Shown here one piece after another: positions 54,879-64,000 of a stretch of 64,000 bases of DNA. The position numbers and the translations under genes were made by a program. This stretch comes from Pseudomonas paraeruginosa PA7 (GTDB lineage Bacteria; Pseudomonadota; Gammaproteobacteria; Pseudomonadales; Pseudomonadaceae): assembly GCF_000017205.1 (NCBI RefSeq), contig NC_009656.1:1740001-1804000 (forward strand), written 5' to 3'. Within the stretch, counting starts at the first letter, position 1; every line of letters starts with the position of its first letter. A model generated the notes under the pieces. It worked only from the letters and a program-made list of their open reading frames with translations, was not told the origin of the DNA and did not search any database.

Positions 54879-55025
54879 TCAGTGGCGCCGAGCTTCCGTG
54901 ACGTCCTCGCCGCTCAGCGGAACCCTCGCTGGATATTCTTCCCCTCCGCGCTCCATCAGCCAGAGCAGCCCATAGACGCCGACCGAGAGGGCCAGGGCGG
55001 TCAGCGGCAAAGCCAGGATCCACAT
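54879..55025 (-). CDS. Small single-helix membrane protein, 48 aa
   Basis: Read from the ATG at 55025 to the TGA at 54879-54881: a hydrophobic N-terminal helix (WILALPLTALALSVGVYGLL) then an acidic/basic tail (MERGGEEYPARVPLSGEDV). GGGAGAAG 5-12 bp before the ATG is a good ribosome site. It lies between the 61-aa and 91-aa small genes, all on the same strand. No family recognised. Confidence 0.6.
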   Translation of the reverse strand: MWILALPLTALALSVGVYGLLWLMERGGEEYPARVPLSGEDVTEARRH

Positions 55026-55113
55026 GTTTCTTCTCCCTTCCGCCCGCCAGCATCCCGGGGACCTGTGCGGCGGTGCAGCGTCGATGGATGCCGGTTTCCC
55101 GGCGCGTACCTCG

Positions 55114-55389
55114 TCAGAATGTCCAGGCCTGTTCGTCGGCGCTGGTCACCAGGGCCGTGCCGCGCTCGTCCTCGCCGACCGTGACGATCCGCGGCGCTTC
55201 GTCGGGCGCCTGGATCACCAGTCGCTGCGCGGCGGGTGCCCATTGCGGCGTCGCGTTGCTGTCCAGCACCACCGTTTCGTCGTGTTGCTCCCGGGGGCGA
55301 TCCTCGTCGCCCAGTGCGCTGTTCTGGAAGACCACGAGAGCCAGCAGGGAAAGAAGTCCGGTGCCGACCAGGTTGCGTGAGCTGCTCAT
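55114..55389 (-). CDS. Small exported or membrane-anchored protein, 91 aa
   Basis: An N-terminal hydrophobic stretch (VGTGLLSLLALVVFQNSAL) works as a signal or anchor; the rest is acidic and soluble (DEDRPREQHDETVVLDSNAT, PDEAPRIVTVGEDERGTALV). GGAGGTGAAC directly precedes the ATG read at 55389, so this start is preferred over the ATG at 55401. It heads the three small minus-strand genes. Upstream, 55390-55580 is an AT-rich gap (TTTTTTCTATTATAAATCC) that probably holds its promoter. Confidence 0.65.
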   Translation of the reverse strand: MSSSRNLVGTGLLSLLALVVFQNSALGDEDRPREQHDETVVLDSNATPQWAPAAQRLVIQAPDEAPRIVTVGEDERGTALVTSADEQAWTF

Positions 55390-55580
55390 GTTCACCTCCA
55401 TTTTCGTGGCTCTGCCGGGCAGATGGCCAAGGTTTGATCCTGAGGGTCATATAGCAGCGGTTGTGCCAACTTTTTTCTATTATAAATCCTTGCTAATCAA
55501 TAAGTTATAGATTCGCCTCAAGGACCTTCGAATGCACTTTGCACGGTCTGGCATTTTGCTGGTTGCAAAATGCATGATGC

Positions 55581-56099
55581 TCAGTCCAGGTGCAGCGCCA
55601 GGCTTACCCCGTGGGAGGTGAATCCCAGCGTGGCGTAGAAGCGCTGTGCCGTTTCCCGGTCCTGGTGGCTGGACAGCGCCAGCTTGTAGCAGCCCCAGCT
55701 GCGTGCCCGCTCCACCGCCCGGCCGATCAGTTCGCGGCCCACGCCCTGGCCGCGGGCGTGCTGGTCGACCACCATGTCCTCGAGAATCGCCGAACGGGCG
55801 AAGTCGTGCGCCAGGTGCTCGATCAGGTGCAGGGTGCAGGTGCCGAGCAGGCGTTCGCCGCGCTCGGCCACCAGGGTCACCCGGTCGCTGCGCGGGCGCT
55901 GCAACTGCACCGCCAGCAACGCCGGGTCGGGACCCGGATCGGCGCTGCCGAGCTGCTGCAGCAGCAGCGACAGGCGCGGCGCATCGTGCTCGCTGGCGAT
56001 CCGCACGTCGAAGCGGGCGAAGGGGGAGTCCGGTATCCGCGTCCGCTGCGGGGCGTTCGGCGGGTCCTGAGCGGCGGGAATGGCGGCGTTCGGGTTCAT
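55581..56099 (-). CDS. GNAT-family N-acetyltransferase, 172 aa
   Basis: A GNAT fold with the acetyl-CoA motif AILEDMVVDQHARGQGVGRE (R/QxxGxG), then LIGRAVERARSWGCYKLALS and AQRFYATLGFTSHGVSLALH. The N-terminal 25 residues are a flexible Pro/Ala-rich extension. It starts at the ATG read at 56099 behind GGAGGTGCAG. Substrate unknown (amine, peptide N-terminus or small molecule). It lies just before tRNA-Arg, in the opposite direction. Confidence 0.88.
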   Translation of the reverse strand: MNPNAAIPAAQDPPNAPQRTRIPDSPFARFDVRIASEHDAPRLSLLLQQLGSADPGPDPALLAVQLQRPRSDRVTLVAERGERLLGTCTLHLIEHLAHDFARSAILEDMVVDQHARGQGVGRELIGRAVERARSWGCYKLALSSHQDRETAQRFYATLGFTSHGVSLALHLD

Positions 56100-56218
56100 G
56101 CTGCACCTCCGGGGTTGCGGAAAATTATGCGCAACCTTGGTGGCAGTGGCATGACAAACGCTTTCTCTGCCGTTAACATGCCGCCCGGACGCGGTGCACC
56201 GCTCGCCACGTCCGGCGT

Positions 56219-56295
56219 GTCCCGGTAGCTCAATTGGATAGAGCATCCCCCTCCTAAGGGGAAGGTTGGAGGTTCGACCCCTCTCCGGGACGCCA
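56219..56295 (+). tRNA. tRNA-Arg (anticodon CCU)
   Basis: A complete 77-nt cloverleaf: acceptor GTCCCGG/CCGGGAC, D arm GCTC-AATTGGATA-GAGC, anticodon stem TCCCC-CTCCTAA-GGGGA with anticodon CCT at its centre, a T arm with GGTTCGACCCC, discriminator G and encoded CCA. It reads AGG codons. Its 3' end shows no downstream integrase or repeated att half. Confidence 0.97.
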
Positions 56296-56344
56296 TTCAT
56301 TCTCTGCTCCAGCTTCCCTCGCCGCTGCGTCAGCCCGCTTCCCG

Positions 56345-56683
56345 TCACTTTCTCCGATAGCTTTTCTTGCCGCCCGGCGTCAGGCAGTAGACCCCTCCGC
56401 GCGGTCCCGTGCAGAACGTCCCGCTGCCACAGGCACAGCCGTCCGGCGTGCCGCGCAGGCGCTGTACGGCGGGTTGCTCGGCAGCTCCGCCGGCGTTGCC
56501 GAAGTAGGCCGCGCAACTGCGCTTCGAGGCGCTGATGGAGCCGTCGTTGCAGAGGAAGATATCGCCGTCGCAACCGGCGATACCGCCTTTCTTTCCCGAG
56601 CAGGGGCTATTGGCGGCCAGCGCCGGAAGTGCGCAGGCCGACAGGAGGAAGAGGGCGATCGAGGCGAAAGGTCCGAGTTTCAT
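56345..56683 (-). CDS. Cys-rich secreted protein, 112 aa
   Basis: A signal peptide (ASIALFLLSACALPALA) then a mature part with eight Cys (SPCSG, AGCDGD, LCNDG, SCAAY, DGCACG, FCTG, YCLT), likely four disulfides. The end is basic (GGKKSYRRK). It resembles small Cys-rich exported proteins of unknown role. It lies between tRNA-Arg and the amidase promoter on the minus strand. Confidence 0.75.
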   Translation of the reverse strand: MKLGPFASIALFLLSACALPALAANSPCSGKKGGIAGCDGDIFLCNDGSISASKRSCAAYFGNAGGAAEQPAVQRLRGTPDGCACGSGTFCTGPRGGVYCLTPGGKKSYRRK

Positions 56684-56778
56684 TGGCGAAGCTTCCGTGC
56701 GAATGATGGCTGCATGCTATCTCAGGCTCTTACCACGCGCTTTCGCGATCGCGCCGATTACATGACGTTACACGAACC

Positions 56779-56808
56779 TTGACAGCCCGTTCCGGCGGGG
56801 CTTATATG
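56779..56808 (+). promoter_or_regulatory. Promoter of the amidase operon
   Basis: TTGACA (56779-56784) and TTATAT/TATATG (56802-56808) with 17-18 bp spacing, a strong sigma70-type promoter. Transcripts start just before the leader that carries the attenuator. Output is set by AmiR antitermination downstream. Confidence 0.75.
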
Positions 56809-56823
56809 TTCCGCCATCAGGTC

Positions 56824-56931
56824 ATGCGCATCAGCGTCGATGTCGCCGGACCGAACCTAACGCATACACACAGAGCAAATGGGCTCTCCCGGGGTTACCC
56901 GGGAGGGCCTTTTTTCGTCCCGAAAAAATAA
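56824..56931 (+). CDS. Possible leader peptide in the amiE leader, 35 aa
   Basis: An ATG at 56824 opens 35 codons ending at TAA (56929-56931), running straight through the attenuator hairpin and its T-run. The frame reads MRISVDVAGPNLTHTHRANG onward with Thr/His in the middle. The AGG 3 bp before the ATG is a weak ribosome site. A short leader reading frame here could modulate the terminator; real translation is not shown. Confidence 0.35.
   Translation: MRISVDVAGPNLTHTHRANGLSRGYPGGPFFVPKK
56882..56916 (+). terminator. Attenuator terminator in the amiE leader (AmiR target)
   Basis: GGCTCTCCCGGG (56882-56893), loop GTTA, CCCGGGAGGGCC (56898-56909) with one mismatch/G-U, followed by TTTTTT (56910-56915). 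This is the known mechanism of ami control: AmiR binds leader RNA and prevents this terminator when amide relieves AmiC. Confidence 0.95.
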
Positions 56932-57990
<1,059 letters not shown>

Positions 57991-58008
57991 CGGCAGACGC
58001 CGCCAGCC

Positions 58009-58036
58009 CGGCGTGCCGCTGACGGCACGCCGTTTC
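58009..58036 (+). terminator. Hairpin between amiE and amiB
   Basis: CGGCGTGCCG (58009-58018), loop CTGA, CGGCACGCCG (58023-58032), then TTTCCATTGTTT. A partial terminator here lets amiE be expressed above amiBCR. Confidence 0.75.
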
Positions 58037-58071
58037 CATTGTTTCCCCTTGTGGCAGAAGGAGCTTCATCC

Positions 58072-60957
<2,886 letters not shown>

Positions 60958-60963
60958 GCGATA

Positions 60964-60990
60964 CCGGCCTGTTTTCTGGCAACAGGCCGG
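60964..60990 (+). terminator. Hairpin after amiR
   Basis: CCGGCCTGTT (60964-60973), 7-nt loop, AACAGGCCGG (60981-60990), 6 bp after the amiR stop. No T-run; termination may be partial. It is the last operon-like element before the lipoprotein gene. Confidence 0.6.
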
Positions 60991-61209
60991 GGAATATCCA
61001 TGTCGGAACGTTCGTCGAAGCGTCTTCCTTGGGTGCGGGCATCCTCTCCAAGTTCTTCGATTCTGTTTGGGAGTGGATCGTTTACCGCAGGCGCTCGGGT
61101 AGAATTCGAATTCCGTTTTTGCAACTTCTGCCTATAGTCTGAGCGACTCGGTCTCGAGTGAGCGTTTTCCACTGTCCGGCGATATTCCTTTCCCTGTTCG
61201 AGGCTCTTC
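60991..61209. other. AT-richer junction between amiR and the lipoprotein gene
   Basis: 219 bp of lower GC than both sides, with a GAATTCGAATTC palindrome at 61102-61113 and a TATAGT -10-like element at 61133-61138. No ORF, RNA or att site seen. It is where amiS would be expected, so it may mark a past recombination. Confidence 0.5.
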
Positions 61210-61884
61210 ATGAAACGACTTCGAGTTGCCGTTTCCTGCGCGCTGCTAGCGGCGCTGGTGGGTTGTTCCAATGGTCAGGTCAAGCCGGAAAACTACTCGG
61301 GCTTCATCGGTGACTATTCGACGCTGGCGCCTGCCACCGCGCCTTCCGGAGCGCCGCTCCTGCGCTGGGTAGACCCGCAGGCGGACGTGCGGCGCTACCA
61401 GCGGATCTACATCGAGCCCAGCAGGTTCTATCCGGTCCCGAAACCGAACGACAAGGTTTCCGCGAAGACGCTTGCGGACATCACGACCTACTACGATCAG
61501 GCTTTGCGCCGTGAGCTGGGCAAGAGCCTGCCGCTGGCCAGCGCCCCTGGCCCTGGCATCCTGGTGCTGAAACCGGCGATCACCGCAGTTTCCAGCCATA
61601 CCCAGGGCCTACGGCCCTACGAGGTCATTCCTATCGCGCTGATCGCTGCCGGGATGAGCACGGCGGTCGGGATTCGCGACCAGGATACCCAGATCGCCAC
61701 CGAGGCCATGCTGCTCGACGGTGGAGACGACAAAGTATTGGCGAAGATGGTGCGCCAGGGCACCGGCAAGGCGCTGGACGACTCCGATCAGCCGATCACG
61801 GGTGACGATGTCAAGGCGGTGCTGGATGGTTGGGCGGCAGACATGCGCATGTCGTACGAGAAGACTCTCGGTTCTCGTCGATGA
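61210..61884 (+). CDS. DUF3313 family lipoprotein, 224 aa
   Basis: The lipobox LVGCSN (Cys19) anchors it in a membrane. The family segments are visible: NYSGFIGDYSTLAP, WVDPQADVRRYQRIYIEPSR, ITTYYDQALRRELGKSL, PGILVLKPAITAVSSHTQGL, RPYEVIPIALIAAGMSTAVG, and a C-terminal VKAVLDGWAADMRM. DUF3313 lipoproteins have no settled function. It starts at the ATG at 61210, ends in a terminator hairpin, and stands where amiS is expected after amiR. Confidence 0.85.
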   Translation: MKRLRVAVSCALLAALVGCSNGQVKPENYSGFIGDYSTLAPATAPSGAPLLRWVDPQADVRRYQRIYIEPSRFYPVPKPNDKVSAKTLADITTYYDQALRRELGKSLPLASAPGPGILVLKPAITAVSSHTQGLRPYEVIPIALIAAGMSTAVGIRDQDTQIATEAMLLDGGDDKVLAKMVRQGTGKALDDSDQPITGDDVKAVLDGWAADMRMSYEKTLGSRR

Positions 61885-61888
61885 CGGT

Positions 61889-61925
61889 CGGCGGGGAACT
61901 GGCGAAGCGTCCCCGCCGCCTTTTT
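61889..61925 (+). terminator. Intrinsic terminator of the lipoprotein gene
   Basis: CGGCGGGGA (61889-61897), 12-nt loop, TCCCCGCCG (61910-61918), then CCTTTTT. It lies 5 bp after the stop, between convergent lipoprotein and lecB genes. Confidence 0.8.
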
Positions 61926-61931
61926 CCGACG

Positions 61932-62279
61932 CTAGCCGAGCGGCCAGTTGATCACCACGACGGCGTCGTTGTAATCATTGTCGGTGCTGTCTTCCGAACC
62001 CACCAGGGCAACGTTCAGCTCGTTGGCCAGGATGACCTGCGCCGAAACCAGATCCGAAGAGCGGCCATTGACGCTGACCTGGATCTGCACTTTGCCGCCG
62101 CCGCCCGAGTTGAGCACCTGGCTGCCGATGACGGCGTTGTTGGTGCTCTGTCCTGTGAAGGTTGCGGCCGTCTCGTTGTTGACCAGTACTTTCACCGTCT
62201 GGGTTGCGGACGAGTTGGCGAAGGCAGTGACGCCGAAACGGGTGTTGGCGGGTAGGGTGAACACTCCTTGTGTTGCCAT
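61932..62279 (-). CDS. lecB: LecB, fucose/mannose-binding lectin (PA-IIL), 115 aa
   Basis: A tetrameric calcium lectin without a signal peptide. The calcium/sugar site is intact: Asn21, the acidic loop EDSTDNDYNDAVV (Asp99, Asp101, Asn103, Asp104 in Met-less numbering) and the C-terminal Gly that completes a neighbour site (NWPLG). The sugar-specificity loop reads Ser22-Ser23-Ala24 (NSSATQ), not the Ser-Ser-Gly I remember for PAO1. About ten other positions differ from that protein. GGAGAGACATC precedes the ATG; a lux-box-like dyad lies 26 bp upstream. Confidence 0.97.
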   Translation of the reverse strand: MATQGVFTLPANTRFGVTAFANSSATQTVKVLVNNETAATFTGQSTNNAVIGSQVLNSGGGGKVQIQVSVNGRSSDLVSAQVILANELNVALVGSEDSTDNDYNDAVVVINWPLG

Positions 62280-62737
62280 GATGTCTCTCCACTGAATACC
62301 TGACCTGCCTTTTCAGGCAGCCGTCTGGCGCGCGGTATGGCGTGTACGGGAGATCCGCAGTCCTTGGCGGCAGGCGGTGCGCAGGCAGGAAGGACGCACC
62401 GTTCGGCCAATCTACGCCGACTGTTCCGGCCAGCTACTGCCAGACTTCGCAGGGGCGTGACGGGACTGGGCTGGCACTGCCGATGCATGACCTGGATGGT
62501 GGTAGCCGGCCGCCTCCAATTGCCTTGACCGTTACGCTATGCGCAACGATCTGTTGCCGATGGCGGCAGGCGAGGGGAGATTGTTCCGAAATATACTGCG
62601 TCACCCGGTCGCCGTAGCAGCGAAGGCCACCCACTGGCCGTCGTCCGGGCCGCCGGTTCCATCCCGGTAGCGGCAACCCCCGCATTCAGGCCCCGCTGCG
62701 GCGACTGCATTCCTGCTGGATTCGAGGCTCGTATCCT
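62280..62737. other. 458-bp intergenic region, lecB / efflux operon
   Basis: It holds the lecB leader and lux-box-like dyad (62305-62320), an AT-richer spot with TATACT (62592-62597), and otherwise GC-rich sequence. No ORF above background, no repeat, no tRNA. It likely contains both divergent promoters. Confidence 0.6.
62305..62320 (-). promoter_or_regulatory. Lux-box-like dyad upstream of lecB
   Basis: CTGCCTTTTCAGGCAG has CTGCC-N6-GGCAG, the core of las/rhl quorum-sensing boxes. It is only 26 bp from the lecB start codon, closer than usual for an activator site, so it could also be a leader hairpin. Quorum control of lecB itself is established knowledge. Confidence 0.45.
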
Positions 62738-63796
62738 ATGACTCCCGATCAACGATTTGCCCGTTGGGTTCAAGTCGCTATCGCGGTATTCGTGTTGCTG
62801 TTCGTCTACTTCCTGGTCGCCGACCTGTGGATGCCGCTCACCCCCCAGGCCCAGCTGACCCGGCCGGTGGTGCGCGTCGCGCCGCGGGTCAGCGGGCAGG
62901 TCGCCGAGGTGCAGGTGGCCAACAACGGCCACGTGCAGCCCGGCGAGGTGCTGTTCCGCCTCGATCCCGAACCCTTCCAACTGGCGGTACGCCAGGCCGA
63001 ACTGGCGCTGGAGGAGGCCGGGCGCACCAACCGCGAGCTGGACGCTGCCATCGCCTCGGCCAGGGCCGACCTGCTGGCCGCGCGCAGCAGTGCCGGCGAA
63101 CTGGGCAGCGAGGCGCGCCGTACCGCCCAACTGGTGCAGCGCCACCACGTTTCGCAGCAGCTGCACGAGCAGGTCAGCGCCCAGGCCCAGGCCGCCCGTG
63201 CCCGGGTCGCCGCGGCCCAGGCGCGGATCGGCGAGCTGACCGCGCGACGCGGCACGGCCGGCGAGGACAACCTGCGCCTGCGCCAGGCGCGCAACGCCCT
63301 GGCCCAGGCCCGCCTGCAACTGCAATACAGCAGCGTCCGCGCCGACCGCGCCGGAACCCTGAGCAACCTGCAACTGACCCCCGGCACCTATGTTCCGGCC
63401 GGCACGCCGGTGGCGGCGCTGGTGGATGATCGCATCGACATCGTCGCCGACTTCCGCGAGAAATCGCTGCGCTACGTGCGCCCGGGCGATCGCGCGGCGG
63501 TGGTGTTCGACGCGCGTCCCGGCGAAGTGTTCGGCGCGCGGGTGGCGGCCATCGACGCTGGGGTCAAGGAGGGCCAGCTGGACGCCAACGGCGACCTCGC
63601 CGCGCCGGTCACTTCCGACCGCTGGGTCCGCGACGCCCAGCGCCAGCGCCTGCACGTGGTGCTCGACGAACTGCCCGAAGGCCTGTTGCCCACCGGCGCC
63701 AAGGCCACCGTGCAGCTGTATCCCGGCGACGGCCTGAGCCAGTTGCTCGGTCGCGCGCAGATCGTCGCCATCAGCCTGCTGCACTACGTCTACTGA
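62738..63796 (+). CDS. HlyD/EmrA-type membrane-fusion protein, 352 aa
   Basis: A short cytoplasmic N-terminus, one helix (VAIAVFVLLFVYFLVADLWM), then TRPVVRVAPRVSGQVAEVQV and VQPGEVLFRLDPEPFQLAVR (barrel/lipoyl), a coiled coil (about 80-195) and VRADRAGTLSNLQLTPGTYV. The C-terminal DGLSQLLGRAQIVAISLLHY is typical of AaeA-like adaptors. It pairs with the FUSC-type gene that starts 4 bp downstream, so the complex likely exports aromatic acids or drugs (inference). Confidence 0.88.
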   Translation: MTPDQRFARWVQVAIAVFVLLFVYFLVADLWMPLTPQAQLTRPVVRVAPRVSGQVAEVQVANNGHVQPGEVLFRLDPEPFQLAVRQAELALEEAGRTNRELDAAIASARADLLAARSSAGELGSEARRTAQLVQRHHVSQQLHEQVSAQAQAARARVAAAQARIGELTARRGTAGEDNLRLRQARNALAQARLQLQYSSVRADRAGTLSNLQLTPGTYVPAGTPVAALVDDRIDIVADFREKSLRYVRPGDRAAVVFDARPGEVFGARVAAIDAGVKEGQLDANGDLAAPVTSDRWVRDAQRQRLHVVLDELPEGLLPTGAKATVQLYPGDGLSQLLGRAQIVAISLLHYVY

Positions 63797-63800
63797 CGTC

Positions 63801-64000
63801 ATGCCGGCCAAGCTCGCGATGTCCGCCAACGACCTGCGCCAATGCCTGCGCATCGCCGGCGGCGGCACCCTGGGATTCTTCGTCTGCAAACTGATGAACT
63901 GGGACTACGGCTCGTTCTTCGGCGTCTACCCGATGCTGCTGCTCGGCCTGACGCCGGTGCTCAACCCGCACATCGTCCGCCAGTTCCTCGCCAACTCGCT
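63801..64000 (+). CDS. FUSC/DUF2955-type inner-membrane transporter, 5' part only
   Basis: 66 codons are visible: a short cytoplasmic start (MPAKLAMSANDLRQCLRIAG) then GGTLGFFVCKLMNWDYGSFF and GVYPMLLLGLTPVLNPHIVR, the first helices of DUF2955/AaeB-like proteins with the YG(S)FF-xxxP pattern. An inner ATG at 63819 is a second possible start. It is cut by the window end. It follows the membrane-fusion gene after 4 bp. Confidence 0.75.
   Translation, partial: MPAKLAMSANDLRQCLRIAGGGTLGFFVCKLMNWDYGSFFGVYPMLLLGLTPVLNPHIVRQFLANS

Noticed and set aside
56219..56295. tRNA-Arg as an integration site of a genomic island
   Set aside because: No integrase, no repeated 3' tRNA fragment and no shift in gene type on either side within the window.
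61102..61113. GAATTCGAATTC double EcoRI-like site as a cloning scar
   Set aside because: Flanks read as natural sequence leading into a proper gene start; a chance palindrome in an AT-richer stretch is simpler.

Overview
The window reads as chromosomal DNA of Pseudomonas aeruginosa or a very close sister lineage. It is GC-rich, coding dense and strand-mosaic. It carries several loci recognisable at protein level: hasISRADEF (haem acquisition), finR-fpr, nosRZDFYL (nitrous oxide reduction), amrZ, phnC-P (C-P lyase), amiEBCR (aliphatic amidase) and lecB (fucose lectin). As I remember the PAO1 proteins, AmiE, HasA and especially LecB differ at several positions, so this is not PAO1. I see no transposase, integrase, phage gene, CRISPR array or rRNA.

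Region 1 (1-9.7 kb) has the 3' end of a crotonase-family gene, a cupin protein, a glycine-oxidase-like FAD enzyme and an AraC regulator with an N-terminal SnoaL/NTF2-like domain. An outer-membrane DUF1302 protein and a periplasmic DUF1329 protein follow, ended by a 14-bp hairpin, then a MalT-like LuxR regulator and a SirB1-type protein. Region 2 (9.9-16.6 kb) has leucine dehydrogenase and an E1-alpha/E1-beta/E2 2-oxoacid dehydrogenase operon without E3, small membrane and secreted proteins, and yebG behind a LexA box.

Region 3 (16.6-26.5 kb) is the haem uptake system. An ECF sigma factor behind a Fur box, an anti-sigma factor, the TonB receptor HasR, the hemophore HasA and its type I exporter HasDEF lie in one direction. 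Strong hairpins sit after hasR and after hasA and may set high hemophore and low exporter levels. Region 4 (26.5-33.3 kb) has a PsiE-like protein, an HlyD/ABC-2 permease trio without its own ATPase, a YceK-like lipoprotein, and the divergent finR/fpr pair with a clear dyad between them.

Region 5 (33.3-43.6 kb) is the nitrous oxide reductase operon on the minus strand behind a DNR/ANR box, then a divergent VOC/monooxygenase pair sharing a palindromic operator, trmO with a DUF2784 gene, and amrZ. Region 6 (43.7-54.6 kb) is the whole C-P lyase operon phnCDEFGHIJKLMNP behind a PhoB box. Region 7 (54.6-64 kb) has several small unknown proteins, a GNAT enzyme, tRNA-Arg(CCU), the amidase operon with its attenuator leader, a lipoprotein where amiS is expected, lecB, and the start of an HlyD/FUSC-type efflux operon cut by the window end.

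The main theme is scavenging of iron (haem), phosphorus (phosphonates), nitrogen and carbon (amides, branched-chain amino acids) plus anaerobic respiration, each with an adjacent regulator or a visible operator. The clearest departures from the reference arrangement as I remember it are the missing amiS, the missing rhlG near amrZ, and a Ser-Ser-Ala sugar-specificity loop in LecB.
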